From Saprospiraceae bacterium UBA7328 (GTDB lineage: Bacteria > Bacteroidota > Bacteroidia > Chitinophagales > Saprospiraceae), in NCBI GenBank assembly GCA_002471345.1, contig DKPS01000142.1:1-61343 (forward strand): a DNA stretch of 61,343 nt, written 5' to 3'. Below are positions 11,201-20,101 of this stretch, in pieces. The stretch's first letter is position 1. Every line of letters begins with the position of its first letter. The translations under genes were made by a program, and so were the position numbers. The notes beneath the pieces are model-generated. The model was not told the DNA's origin, did not search any database, and saw only the letters and a list, made by a program, of their open reading frames with translations.

Positions 11201-11373
11201 TGATTTTTAGTGGAGGTAGTATCAAGGGTTTTGCATTTGCATTACTAATAGGTATTCTGGTAGGAACCTATTCGTCAATATTTGTTGCTACTCCTATAGT
11301 AAGGGATCTTTCAGATGAACTAAAATCATCTCAATCATCATCTAAAAAGCATTTTTCAAAGGCTTTGAACTAA
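8299..11373 (+). CDS. secDF: Protein translocase SecDF fusion
   Basis: 1024 residues: a SecD half (1 to about 690) fused to a SecF half (about 700-1024), the usual Bacteroidota form. The SecD half opens with one membrane segment and has LGLDLKGGYSVVL, a large periplasmic P1 region and GMAVDANVIIYERVREEL in the TM4-TM5 region. The SecF half has DLGVDFRGGYSYVVEF and AYSINDTVVVFDRIRE. It uses the proton gradient to pull exported proteins through SecYEG. It is preceded by a -7 box and followed by a strong hairpin, so it is a single-gene unit. Confidence 0.97.
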   Translation: MQGKGFVKALFVLLVIVTVLQCSYILPTRSVEKDAQAHAERLYGNVVDQEEAISLKRQAVSSYLDSMSTEDVFSIPLIKDFTYNDLKKQQLQLGLDLKGGYSVVLQVNMRDLLEELSGKSKDPSFLEALDQADVALTNSQLDYVSLFGNAFADVGGDKRLSKIFLRNASLREDINAQMGNGEVERVLRSKANDVVSLTFNRLKQRIDRLGVAQPNVQLDAGRDLIIVELPGIDNPARARELISARANLEFWNLFRISEPSVLPAFSAADALLKDELDGGTAIIEPQFDTTFIPQFDSTGNVVDSIEEITQRDFDPTANQGPLFRSMRINNGALGSAATMGLVNKNQRDKVMAFLQREDVKNLFPRNSKFMYSQKPITDFTTGEPTTDYELYMIKMRPGTDEAPLQGDVIISASQAPNPTSGQIEVSLNMNAEGAGIWAKMTTEAAPTKEQVAIALDSEIVSSPRVNDAITQGRTAIYGDFTVEEASDLASILEVGKLPAKVDLIQESTVGPSLGQKNITRSLMSYVIGLALILVFMALYYGGAGFVSIIALFANMFFIFGALASFGTVLTLPGIAGILLTIGMAVDANVIIYERVREELRSGKSLLSSIQDGFKNSYSAIIDANVTTIMVAFILAYFGLGPIKGFAVVLIIGVLSSLFTAVLLGKLMIDWWTQSKGRSLSFWTPPTKNMFANMKIDWLGKRKIAYVISSTIIILGLASIFTKGFDLGVDFRGGYSYVVEFADDVSFDTDQLRNQLTTTFEGASTVVKAVDSDNAFNIVTSYLIDSNDDKVADAVMAKLHEGVIAVQGGDLSLERFESTNTIGDTHIVSSSKVGPTIADDIKTSSFYAGIFALLAIFLYIFIRFNKWQYSMGAVAALFHDSLIVLSVFSIFHGILPFSLEIDQAFIAAILTVIAYSINDTVVVFDRIREYLRIYNDKSTDEVLNLAVNSTFSRTVITSFTTLIVVLMLLIFSGGSIKGFAFALLIGILVGTYSSIFVATPIVRDLSDELKSSQSSSKKHFSKALN

Positions 11374-11407
11374 AAAAGATTCGAAAGAATCAATCAAAAT
11401 AGTGGTA

Positions 11408-11447
11408 AAGAGCGTTATCCCTAAGAGGGATAGCGCCTTTTTATTTT
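11408..11447 (+). terminator. Rho-independent terminator after secDF
   Basis: An 11-base-pair stem (11412-11422 with 11426-11436, one G-T pair) with a three-base loop. It is flanked by AAAG/CTTT and followed by a T-rich tract. It is one of the clearest terminators in the window and separates secDF from the PorE-like gene. Confidence 0.9.
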
Positions 11448-11525
11448 TACTTGGACTATACCTCACTTATGTTTAATTTACGTGATGATCCGAAGGAATG
11501 CACTATTTAAGAGACCATTCAAATT

Positions 11526-13511
11526 ATGAGAAGAACCTTACTTCTTTCGACTTTATCTTTATTGATTTGCCTTATGTCTTGCAAAGTGAATAAAGAGATT
11601 AAGGATGGAAAAACAGCCTTTCAGCATAAGCAATATGCTGTGGCAGCTGTACTCTTAGAGGAAGACTATAAAAAGGAGTCAGACAAAATAAAAAAGGCGG
11701 AGCTTGCTTACTTTTTAGGTGAGTCGTACAAGTTCAATAATGAAAACAAACCTGCTTCAAAGTGGTATGATAAGGCCGTAGAGTTAGGCTATGGTACAAA
11801 AGCGCTTTATGAGATGGCTTATGTATTGAAGAAAATGGAAAAATATGGGTTAGCGGGAAGATACTTCACAGAGATTCTTGAATATTCCGATAGGAAAGAA
11901 GAAATAAGAAAAGAAATTTTGAAATGCCAAGAAGCACTAATATTGAAAGAAATAGTAGATGCTAATGGCTATGAAATTATTTCGATGCCTTTTAATACTG
12001 ATGCCTCTGAGTATTCTCCTCAACTTGTAGCACAGAATGAATTGGTCTTTACTTCAGATGAGAAATCAGGTTCGGGAAAAGGATATAAATGGACAGGAAG
12101 AGGATTCTCGGATATCAGAAAACACAGTCTAGGATCTAATTCTAGTTCGGATTTTTCTAACGTTATTAATACGGATGATAATGAAGGGAGTGCAACATTC
12201 AATAGAACCAGAGATGAGATATTTTTTACCAGATGTTTTGATGAAGAGTCTGATCATTTTTGTAAAATTTTAAGATCAAGTAAATCTGGAACCAGCTGGT
12301 CTGAACCCGCTACGGTATTTCCGATGGACCCCAGCGTGAACTACAGAGATCCTGTGCTAATAGAAAATGATAGTGTATTAATTTTTAGCTGTGATGATCC
12401 AAAGGGTTTTGGAGGTAAAGATTTGTATTATTCGGTATTAGAAGAAAATGATCAGTGGTCAGCTCCAGATTTAATGCCACCTAGTATTAATACAATTGGA
12501 GATGAAAGATTTCCAACATCTGATGAAGACACTTTATTCTTTTCTTCAAACTTTCTTGCTGGTCTAGGAGGATTGGATATTTTCAAAACTTATTTGAGAT
12601 CAGATAACTCTTGGTCTCCACCTCAGAATATGGGAATGCCTTTTAACTCTAGTGATGACGATTTTGGGCTTATTTATAGCCCATATAAAAGGGATTATGT
12701 AGAAAATGAAGGATTCTTTACGTCAGATAGAGGAGGAAAAACCAAAGATGATATATTTCATTTTATAAAAAGATCTGAGAAAAAAATCGATACAACCTCA
12801 ACAATAATAGAAGAACCGATCGTCGAAGAGAAGAAAGAACTGACAACTGTATTAAACCTTAAAGTACTTGAAAATAGTTATGCGATTGCCTCAGATCCTA
12901 ACTCATTACTGTTGGGAACAAAACCCGTAGAAAATGCTTCGATATTGGTGGATGTAAATGGAGAAAAGGAAAGCCTTAATACTGATGAAAAAGGTAATGT
13001 GCTAATTAGTGTTGAAGAGTCCGAACTGTATGAATTTCTTGTAGGGAAAAAAGATTATCTCAATACAAAAGATGAGTTTACATTTTCCGAAGCAGATGTG
13101 GATATAATAGAAGGCTTGAAGACTTTTAAGATGGAAATTGTGATAGATAGAATCTTCGCTGATATTGAAATAACTTTAGAGAACATTTATTATGATCTAG
13201 ATGAAGATTTCATTCGAGAAGATGCGAAACCAGCATTGGATGAATTGTATGAAATATTAGTCAATAATCCTGCTCTTTCCATTCAACTTTCTTCGCATAC
13301 AGATTGTCAAGGTGAGGACGATCACAATCAAGATTTATCTCAACGCAGGGCACAGTCCGCAGTTAATTATATCGTGCAAAAAGGAATAGAGAATTCAATA
13401 TCAGCTCAAGGATATGGAGAGAATCAATTAGCTATCAACTGTGAATGCGAGGAATGCACCGAAGACGAGCATCAATTGAATCGAAGAACTACATTTAAAA
13501 TTTTAAAATAG
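11526..13511 (+). CDS. PorE-like outer-membrane lipoprotein (TPR, PD40, CRD, OmpA)
   Basis: 661 residues. The signal peptide has lipobox LMSC (Cys19). TPR-like helices span about 25-130, and a PD40/WD40-type propeller spans about 150-390 with blades such as LFFSSNFLAGLGGLDIF. A carboxypeptidase-regulatory-like beta domain spans about 440-525, and a C-terminal OmpA/MotB peptidoglycan-binding domain with LSSHTDCQGEDDHNQDLSQRRA covers about 545-661. This four-part order is that of PorE, a peptidoglycan-binding part of the type IX secretion machinery. Many Bacteroidota carry several paralogs, so calling it the true PorE would go too far. A likely role is linking an outer-membrane complex to the wall. 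Confidence 0.85.
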   Translation: MRRTLLLSTLSLLICLMSCKVNKEIKDGKTAFQHKQYAVAAVLLEEDYKKESDKIKKAELAYFLGESYKFNNENKPASKWYDKAVELGYGTKALYEMAYVLKKMEKYGLAGRYFTEILEYSDRKEEIRKEILKCQEALILKEIVDANGYEIISMPFNTDASEYSPQLVAQNELVFTSDEKSGSGKGYKWTGRGFSDIRKHSLGSNSSSDFSNVINTDDNEGSATFNRTRDEIFFTRCFDEESDHFCKILRSSKSGTSWSEPATVFPMDPSVNYRDPVLIENDSVLIFSCDDPKGFGGKDLYYSVLEENDQWSAPDLMPPSINTIGDERFPTSDEDTLFFSSNFLAGLGGLDIFKTYLRSDNSWSPPQNMGMPFNSSDDDFGLIYSPYKRDYVENEGFFTSDRGGKTKDDIFHFIKRSEKKIDTTSTIIEEPIVEEKKELTTVLNLKVLENSYAIASDPNSLLLGTKPVENASILVDVNGEKESLNTDEKGNVLISVEESELYEFLVGKKDYLNTKDEFTFSEADVDIIEGLKTFKMEIVIDRIFADIEITLENIYYDLDEDFIREDAKPALDELYEILVNNPALSIQLSSHTDCQGEDDHNQDLSQRRAQSAVNYIVQKGIENSISAQGYGENQLAINCECEECTEDEHQLNRRTTFKILK

Positions 13512-13550
13512 GGTCCATTTTAGTGATTCTAATATCATCACAGTACTAGA

Positions 13551-16403
13551 TTAACTACTCACCACAACATTTACCATTCTTTTGGGCACAACAATGACTT
13601 TTCTCACAGTTTGTCCTTCTGTCCACTTCTGAAACACCTCTATACTTCTTACTTGCTCTTCAATTTCCTTCGTAGAAAGATTAGAAGCAAAGGAATGAAC
13701 TCCTCTCTTTTTGCCATTGAAACAAATTGGATAATCGAATGCATCTTCTTGAAGATACTTATCATTGTGAACTGGATAAGTACCTAAATGAATAGAATTT
13801 GATTGTTTATTTAACAAATCGTGAATCTCTTCAGTAGTGTAAGGTGCAAATGGTGCCAAGAGAGAGTTTAGAGGTTCAAGTATCTCCCTCTTATTGCAAT
13901 TTATTTTCTTTAACTCATTGGTACATACCATAAATGCACTTATGCAAGTATTGAAAGAAAATCTTCCTATATCGTCATTAACTTTCTTAATTGTTTTATG
14001 CAGAATTTTCAACTCATCTCCTGTTGCTTTCTCTTCACTCACTGAAAATTGATCATTCTTGTAAAATAATGAGATAAATCTTCTTATAAATTTATACACA
14101 CCATCGATCCCTTGCATATCCCAAGGCTTAGATTGTTCAATAGGTCCTAAAAACATTTCGTACATCCTAAATGTATCAGCTCCATAACGTTCCACAACAT
14201 CATCAGGATTGATAACATTAAACTTAGATTTGGACATTTTACCTACTTCAGAAATAGTTTTGATTTTGAACTTTTCAGGTATGCTTCCTTCATTGAAAAT
14301 GCCTTCATCACTTTCAAATGTACAATTCCCTTTATATGAAGGTCTCCATTCTAAAAACTGTTCAATACCCTCTTTACCTAAGTATGAATTTTCATTACCA
14401 TAGTCAGTAATAAAATCTACATGAAGTGGAATTTTCACCCATTCAACATCTGGTTCATTTAATGCAATATCAGAACTGACAAATCTACTCACTCCATCTA
14501 CCTTCTCTTTTTGCAAGTTGATAAATTCAATGACACCCTGAATCATACCCTGATTCACTAATTTTTTAAATGGCTCGACTGTGGGTACTTTTCCCATGTC
14601 ATATAGGAACTTATGCCAAAATCTTGCATACATCAAATGTGCTACTGCATGCTCAGCACCACCAACATATAAATCGACCTCTTGCCAATAATTGATATCT
14701 TCTTCACTGGCAAGTGCATCATCATTTTCTGGATCCATATATCTTAAATAATACCAAGAGGAACCTGCTACAGCAGGCATGGTATCAGTTTCTCTAATAT
14801 ATCCGGTAGCAGGATTTGACCATTCTTTGATTCTGCTTAGAGGTGACTCACCTGCAGAACCTGGCTTAAAGTTATCTGTATGAGGCAGTTCCACAGGTAA
14901 ATCTGATAGTTCTACTTTTGAAACGATATCATTCTCATCAAAAACAAGTGGAAAAGGTTCTCCCCAATAACGTTGCCTACTAAAATTGGCATCTCTTAAT
15001 TTATAGTTCACTTTCAAATGGCCAATACCCATCTCTTCAATTCTACTACACACAGCAGTAATAGCTTCTTTTACTTCCAGTCCATTTAAAAAGTCAGAAT
15101 TAATAATCTTACCCAATTTATCAGAAAGTGTGGCACCTGGGTAGTCGGTCTTGTCTACAACTTTGATGATTGGAATATTGTATTTTTCAGCAAAAGCCAT
15201 ATCCCTATCATCATCACTAGGTACCGCCATAATAGCACCTGTCCCATAATCCACTAAAACGTATTCACTGATATAGATTGGAATTTTGGATTTAGTAAAA
15301 GGGTTATAAGCATAAGCACCTATAAATGCACCAGACACTTTTTTCTCTGCCATTCTTTCTACCTCAGATCTAGCATTCACATAAGAAATATATTCCTCCA
15401 CTTCCTTCTGCTGATCTTCAGTAGTGAGTTTAGTTACTAATGGATGTTCTGGAGCCAAAACCATAAATGTTGCACCATATATAGTGTCTGGACGTGTGGT
15501 ATAAATCTCAAGTTTCTCTATAGCATCTATTATATCAAAGAATACTGTGGCCCCTTCAGACCTCCCTATCCAATTCGACTGTATAGTCTTTAAAGCATCA
15601 GACCAATCTAAATTATCTAGGTCATTAAGCATTCTTTCTGCGTAAGCTGTAATTCGCAGATACCATTGAGTCATGGCTTTCTTCTCTACCGGATGGCCTC
15701 CTCTTTCTGAAAGTCCATCTTTGACTTGATCATTTGCTAATACAGTTCCCAATTTTTCACACCAATTCACATATCCTACTTTGCGATAGGCAAGGCGGTA
15801 TTCCATTAGAACATCAGATTGTTCTTTTGCAGAGAGATGATTCCATTCCTCTGCTGTGAAATACCCTTTGTAGTCATGCTTAGCTTTAACTTTAGTGTTT
15901 CCCTCCTTCTCAAATGTTAATCTCAAATCACTGATAGACAAAGCTTTATCTTCTTCTATGTCGTAATAATGCTCAAACAATTGAGTGAATATCCATTGCG
16001 TCCATTTATAATATTTGGGATCACAAGTTTTAACCATTCTAGACCAATCAAATGAAAATCCAAGGAGCTTCATCTGTTCACAGTATCGCTGTATATTTTC
16101 TTCAGTTGATTTTGCAGGATGGATTCCAGTTTGTAAGGCATATTCTTCTGCAGGCAATCCAAAAGCATCAAAACCAATAGGATGCAATACATTAAATCCA
16201 TTCATCCGCTTATATCGACTGTAAATGTCAGAAGCAATGTAACCTAATGGATGTCCTACATGAAGACCTGCACCCGAAGGATAAGGGAACATATCCAAAA
16301 CATAATACTTAGGTTTAGACGGGTCTCTTTTTACATTGTAAGTTCCTTCTTTGTCCCAGTGGGTGTTCCACTTTTTCTCTATCTCATTAAAATTTATACT
16401 CAT
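13551..16403 (-). CDS. leuS: Leucyl-tRNA synthetase
   Basis: 950 residues, normal length for Bacteroidota, where a leucine-specific insertion lengthens the enzyme. The class I HIGH motif appears as H-V-G-H at residues 48-51 and KMSKS at about 719-725 (VGKMSKSKFNVINPDD). The CP1 editing domain lies between, with TTRPDTIYGATF and the DDRDMAFAEKY region. It charges tRNA-Leu and edits mischarged product. It begins 4 bases after the stop of a small lipoprotein gene, so both probably share the promoter near 17100. Confidence 0.98.
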   Translation of the reverse strand: MSINFNEIEKKWNTHWDKEGTYNVKRDPSKPKYYVLDMFPYPSGAGLHVGHPLGYIASDIYSRYKRMNGFNVLHPIGFDAFGLPAEEYALQTGIHPAKSTEENIQRYCEQMKLLGFSFDWSRMVKTCDPKYYKWTQWIFTQLFEHYYDIEEDKALSISDLRLTFEKEGNTKVKAKHDYKGYFTAEEWNHLSAKEQSDVLMEYRLAYRKVGYVNWCEKLGTVLANDQVKDGLSERGGHPVEKKAMTQWYLRITAYAERMLNDLDNLDWSDALKTIQSNWIGRSEGATVFFDIIDAIEKLEIYTTRPDTIYGATFMVLAPEHPLVTKLTTEDQQKEVEEYISYVNARSEVERMAEKKVSGAFIGAYAYNPFTKSKIPIYISEYVLVDYGTGAIMAVPSDDDRDMAFAEKYNIPIIKVVDKTDYPGATLSDKLGKIINSDFLNGLEVKEAITAVCSRIEEMGIGHLKVNYKLRDANFSRQRYWGEPFPLVFDENDIVSKVELSDLPVELPHTDNFKPGSAGESPLSRIKEWSNPATGYIRETDTMPAVAGSSWYYLRYMDPENDDALASEEDINYWQEVDLYVGGAEHAVAHLMYARFWHKFLYDMGKVPTVEPFKKLVNQGMIQGVIEFINLQKEKVDGVSRFVSSDIALNEPDVEWVKIPLHVDFITDYGNENSYLGKEGIEQFLEWRPSYKGNCTFESDEGIFNEGSIPEKFKIKTISEVGKMSKSKFNVINPDDVVERYGADTFRMYEMFLGPIEQSKPWDMQGIDGVYKFIRRFISLFYKNDQFSVSEEKATGDELKILHKTIKKVNDDIGRFSFNTCISAFMVCTNELKKINCNKREILEPLNSLLAPFAPYTTEEIHDLLNKQSNSIHLGTYPVHNDKYLQEDAFDYPICFNGKKRGVHSFASNLSTKEIEEQVRSIEVFQKWTEGQTVRKVIVVPKRMVNVVVSS

Positions 16404-16407
16404 GTTA

Positions 16408-17070
16408 TCAATGCACTTTTACTGTTCGTTTATAATAGGTTATTGGTTCATCTTCGACAAACCCCCATTTTTCTTTCCAGGTTTTGTCTTCATAATATTT
16501 AGTGATTCTGCTTTCCTCAGTGACGATCAAGTCTCGGATAAGGTGCTGTGTGATTTTTTTAATTTCATTCCCAAAAGCATCATAAATGAAACTATATGAG
16601 GTTGCTAATTCCCCATTAGAGGTGAATATCTTCCGAGTATCTAGTCGTCCATTCTTATCATAACTCATCTCTTCATATCTCAGCAATTCATCATTGCTCG
16701 CATCATATGCCTCAGATCTTTCTTTTAGCATCTTTGAATTATAGAAGTACTTATAATAACTCAACTTCTCACCATTAACCGATGAGTATTCACTCTCATA
16801 CTCTCCAGGAATGTCTATATCAGGATAAATATCTTGCCCTTTAATAGTCAACTGTTGGTTAAAGACATATTTTTTTCTAGGAATTTTTTCTGATTGGTAG
16901 ACAACAGAATCTCTGAAAATCATGTTTCCTGCTTCGTAGCTATCAGCTGTGCCTTTGACTCTATATACTTCTATGATTTCGGTCTTATATGCAGTCTTAA
17001 CTTTACAACCACACATCCATATGGAAGCGATATAAATCAATATAAATAGGTATAGAATTCGAGCTATCAA
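16408..17070 (-). CDS. Small lipoprotein with YD/MORN-like repeats
   Basis: 220 residues. The leader ends in WMCGC, a plausible lipobox. The mature part contains short repeats around Y-Y-K-Y-F-Y, YDASNDELLRYEEMSYDKNGRLDT and YSFIYDAFGNEIKKI. These resemble the Tyr-Asp/Gly-rich beta repeats of RHS-type or MORN-like proteins. No enzymatic motif is visible. It precedes leuS by 4 bases in the same transcript, an arrangement with no obvious functional logic. It is otherwise unrecognised and looks intact. Confidence 0.6.
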   Translation of the reverse strand: MIARILYLFILIYIASIWMCGCKVKTAYKTEIIEVYRVKGTADSYEAGNMIFRDSVVYQSEKIPRKKYVFNQQLTIKGQDIYPDIDIPGEYESEYSSVNGEKLSYYKYFYNSKMLKERSEAYDASNDELLRYEEMSYDKNGRLDTRKIFTSNGELATSYSFIYDAFGNEIKKITQHLIRDLIVTEESRITKYYEDKTWKEKWGFVEDEPITYYKRTVKVH

Positions 17071-17098
17071 TGCAGCTTTTGAGTATTAAAAATAGCTG

Positions 17099-17125
17099 CA
17101 AATATATGCTATTGACTCATGCAAA
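17099..17125 (-). promoter_or_regulatory. Promoter for the lipoprotein-leuS operon
   Basis: Read on the minus strand, TTTG (17122-17125) lies 15 bases before TATATTTG (17099-17106), an exact TAnnTTTG -7 box. The spacing is a little short. The box ends 28 bases before the lipoprotein start. Confidence 0.5.
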
Positions 17126-17143
17126 ACCTTCTACAATAAGATT

Positions 17144-18037
17144 TTACATTCCTAATTCTGCCATCACATTATTTACTCGATCTGGATAGTCACTTATAAT
17201 ACCATCAACTCCAAGTTCAATAGTCTCTCTTATATCTTTTTCTGAGTTTACTGTCCATGGGACAACGCTTATTTTGTTGGATTTTAAATACGCCATGGAC
17301 TCTTCATTTAACAATTTGAAATAACAACTGTATATTGAAGGTATATAGCCTAATTCCGTAATGTTTTCTTCTGGAGACTTCCTGTTTTCTATGAGTAAAG
17401 CGGTGCTAAGGAGAGCATTCTTTTGATGTGTGAGTTGAAGGCTTTTTAAATCAAATGATTGTATTGTTGTACGATCCTCTATTCCAAGTGCTTTTACTTC
17501 ATTTAGGACTAGTTCTACAAACTGTTCTACTGCTGGATTGTATTTTCCATCATAAATTTTCATCCTTTTTATTTCTATATTATAAAAAGGTAGGGCCCTA
17601 CCGGTTTTTTGGGCATGCTCGTCAGATTTTTCCACGACTTCTGAAAGTAGGGGTTTATGAATTGCAATTTTTTTCTGAGTAGGGAATCTAGAATGTAATT
17701 TGAGGCCTACATCAAATAACTTTATGCTATCATAAGACATAGTATAAAGATTGAATTCCTTATCGTTTTCTTTGGTTATTTCTAACCCTTCAGGTCCTGT
17801 TGATATTTCATGATTGAAATATGGTTCATGAGATACCACAACTTTATGATCTCCGCTAATCACACAATCCAATTCTAAAGTATTAACCCCTAGATCAAGG
17901 GCTTTGATAAAGCCAGGAAGCGTATTTTCAGGTAGTAACCCTCTGCAACCTCGATGTCCTTGAGAATCAAAATCCTTCTCTGCATTGCTACAACCCATAA
18001 TTTGAATTAAGGCAACTATAATTAACAAATATCTCAT
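17144..18037 (-). CDS. Glycerophosphodiester phosphodiesterase lipoprotein
   Basis: 297 residues with a lipobox IMGC (Cys16). It carries the GDPD catalytic core: QGHRGCRGLLPENTLPGF (catalytic His), ELDCVISGDHKVVVSHEP, IEIKR, and the C-terminal PWTVNSEKDIRETIELGVDGIISDYPD. It hydrolyses glycerophosphodiesters to glycerol 3-phosphate plus an alcohol and should act in the periplasm or at the outer membrane. It lies close to glpK, which is divergent on the other strand, so both may serve glycerol and lipid-headgroup use. That link is inference. Confidence 0.93.
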   Translation of the reverse strand: MRYLLIIVALIQIMGCSNAEKDFDSQGHRGCRGLLPENTLPGFIKALDLGVNTLELDCVISGDHKVVVSHEPYFNHEISTGPEGLEITKENDKEFNLYTMSYDSIKLFDVGLKLHSRFPTQKKIAIHKPLLSEVVEKSDEHAQKTGRALPFYNIEIKRMKIYDGKYNPAVEQFVELVLNEVKALGIEDRTTIQSFDLKSLQLTHQKNALLSTALLIENRKSPEENITELGYIPSIYSCYFKLLNEESMAYLKSNKISVVPWTVNSEKDIRETIELGVDGIISDYPDRVNNVMAELGM

Positions 18038-18052
18038 AAGTATCCTTTTGGT

Positions 18053-18481
18053 TTAAAACATGACTCCTGTAGAAATAACAAGCCCACCTATACCACCAAA
18101 TGTGATTTTGGGTTCTAAAAACACCTTAAGTTCATCTATCGGCATAGTAAGATTTAGACCTAAATTAATTCCTAATTCAGTGTCATTATTATCCGCATCT
18201 CTATTGATATTAAGTCCAGCGAAAGGATGAACATGTCCTTCTTCATATCCAGTGTTAAACTCTATTAATTTGTAATGAGCATCAAAATCCAACGCCCAAT
18301 CACTAAAGAAAAAGGAATATGAAACCTGCCCTTTCCATTCATCATTAATTTCAGCATTACCAAATACACGCAATCCAAAATTATCAATTAGGTCATAAGA
18401 TAAACCACCTCCAAATGAAACCTGAGAATATGATGTGGAGCATGTGAAAGCAAGAATTAATGCAAAGAATACTTTTTTCAT
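18053..18481 (-). CDS. Small outer-membrane beta-barrel-like protein
   Basis: About 142 residues from the preferred start at 18481, where MKKVFFALILAFTCSTSYSQ gives a clean signal peptide. An upstream ATG at 18490 adds only three residues. The mature protein is a run of amphipathic beta strands (VSFGGGLSYDLID, LRVFGNAEI, WKGQVSYSFFF), has TELGINLGLNLTMPI, and ends with GGLVISTGVMF, a hydrophobic beta strand with terminal Phe as in outer-membrane barrels. Function is unknown. It starts 15 bases before the GDPD gene and is probably co-transcribed with it. Confidence 0.65.
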   Translation of the reverse strand: MKKVFFALILAFTCSTSYSQVSFGGGLSYDLIDNFGLRVFGNAEINDEWKGQVSYSFFFSDWALDFDAHYKLIEFNTGYEEGHVHPFAGLNINRDADNNDTELGINLGLNLTMPIDELKVFLEPKITFGGIGGLVISTGVMF

Positions 18482-18506
18482 AATAAACATTTTCGTTGTA
18501 CACTAT

Positions 18507-18514
18507 CAAAATTA
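18507..18514 (-). promoter_or_regulatory. Promoter -7 box for the outer-membrane protein and GDPD genes
   Basis: On the minus strand the bases TAATTTTG match TAnnTTTG exactly, about 26 bases before the start at 18481. No clear -33 box is seen. Confidence 0.4.
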
Positions 18515-18560
18515 GTATTATTGGTCGGAATTTATAAATCTAAATAGATAAGTAAAAATT

Positions 18561-20048
18561 ATGGGTGATTCTAAATATGTAATGGCAATAGATCAGGGAA
18601 CAACAAGTTGTAGAGCTTTGATCTTCAATGAGAATTGCGAAGTCATTGAGATGGCACAAAAAGAATTCACTCAATACTTTCCTTCAGAAGGATGGGTTGA
18701 ACATGATGCTAATGAAATTTGGGATACCCAAATTGAGGTGATTAAGACTGTTCTTGATAAAGCTGATCTCAATCCAAATGACATTACAACAATAGGCATT
18801 ACAAATCAAAGAGAAACCACATTAGTTTGGAATAAAGACACGGGAGAGCCAATAGGTAAAGCCATAGTATGGCAAGACAGAAGGACATCTGATTATTGTG
18901 ATAGTATCAGAGATGAGTGGAAAGACACCATAAAAAAGAAAACTGGACTAATCATAGATGCCTACTTTTCAGGATCAAAGATCAAATGGCTTCTTGATAA
19001 TACACCGGGAGCAAAAGAGGCTGCATCCAATGGCAAATTGTTGTTTGGAACAATGGAAACTTGGCTTATTTGGAAACTTACAGGAGGTGAATCTCATGTG
19101 ACGGATATGTCAAATGCAAGTAGAACCATGATATTTAACATTGTCACGCAAACATGGGATGAAGAACTCATGAATTTGATGAAGGTCCCTGCGAATATGC
19201 TTCCTGATGTGAAAGAAAACATGGATGATTTCGGCATAACTCAGTCTTCTGTATTTGGTGCATCTATTCCAATAAATGGAGCAGCTGGAGATCAACAATC
19301 TGCACTTTTCGGACAAATGTGCCTAGAACCTGGATCGGCAAAGAATACGTATGGTACAGGCTGTTTTTTAGTCACAAATACAGGTTCGGAAATAATAGAA
19401 AGCAAAAATCAAATGTTGTCCACTATTGGCTGGAAAATTAAGGGTGAAATAACATATGCTTTAGAAGGAAGTGTATTTGTAGCTGGTGCAATTGTTCAAT
19501 GGTTAAGAGATTCATTGGGCCTTTTGGATGATGCAGCTGAGAGTGAAGCAATGGCTACATCTGTTGAAAATAATGGTGGAGTATATTTAGTACCGGCTTT
19601 AACGGGCCTAGGTGCACCTCATTGGGATCAAGATGCTCGTGGCACGATCTTAGGGTTGACTAGAGGATCCACAAAAAATCATATTGTTCGAGCAGCTTTA
19701 GAAGGTATTGCATATCAAGTAGCTGATGTTATAAAAGCGATGGAGGCTGATCTTGGATTTGAAATGAAAGAATTAAAAGTGGATGGAGGTGCCACAAACA
19801 ATGAGTTTTTAATGAAATTTCAAGCAGCGATTTCTGATACACCTGTTATTGTAGCTGCTAATCAAGAGAGTACTGCTCTGGGAGCAGCAATGTTGGCAGG
19901 CCTCTATGCGGGGGTATGGTCTGGTTTTGATGACTTGAAATCAAAGATGGCAGCTGGGAAAGTATATGCAGAAGATGCTCTGAAGATTGATAGGGAAAAA
20001 CTTTTAAAAGGATGGAATGCTGCTATAAAAAGAAGTTTGTCTAAGTAA
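18561..20048 (+). CDS. glpK: Glycerol kinase
   Basis: 495 residues, normal length for the FGGY family. The N-terminal phosphate-binding loop reads AIDQGTTSCRALIF. The glycerol contacts NQRETT and WQDRRT are present, as are GDQQSALFGQ, YGTGCFLVTNTG and the C-terminal DGGATNNEFLMKFQAAI. It makes glycerol 3-phosphate from glycerol and ATP in the cytoplasm. No glpF or glpD is adjacent; the only related neighbour is the divergent GDPD gene. It is followed 53 bases later by ftsX. Confidence 0.97.
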   Translation: MGDSKYVMAIDQGTTSCRALIFNENCEVIEMAQKEFTQYFPSEGWVEHDANEIWDTQIEVIKTVLDKADLNPNDITTIGITNQRETTLVWNKDTGEPIGKAIVWQDRRTSDYCDSIRDEWKDTIKKKTGLIIDAYFSGSKIKWLLDNTPGAKEAASNGKLLFGTMETWLIWKLTGGESHVTDMSNASRTMIFNIVTQTWDEELMNLMKVPANMLPDVKENMDDFGITQSSVFGASIPINGAAGDQQSALFGQMCLEPGSAKNTYGTGCFLVTNTGSEIIESKNQMLSTIGWKIKGEITYALEGSVFVAGAIVQWLRDSLGLLDDAAESEAMATSVENNGGVYLVPALTGLGAPHWDQDARGTILGLTRGSTKNHIVRAALEGIAYQVADVIKAMEADLGFEMKELKVDGGATNNEFLMKFQAAISDTPVIVAANQESTALGAAMLAGLYAGVWSGFDDLKSKMAAGKVYAEDALKIDREKLLKGWNAAIKRSLSK

Positions 20049-20101
20049 AATAAATTGTCCAAAAGTTTGATTTGGTATATCCAATAGATTGTTAAAGATA
20101 A

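Noticed and set aside
16251..16599. Overlapping plus-strand frames opposite the leuS start and the small lipoprotein
   Set aside because: They are shadows of the minus-strand genes; the hydrophobic look comes from reversed Glu/Lys-rich codons.
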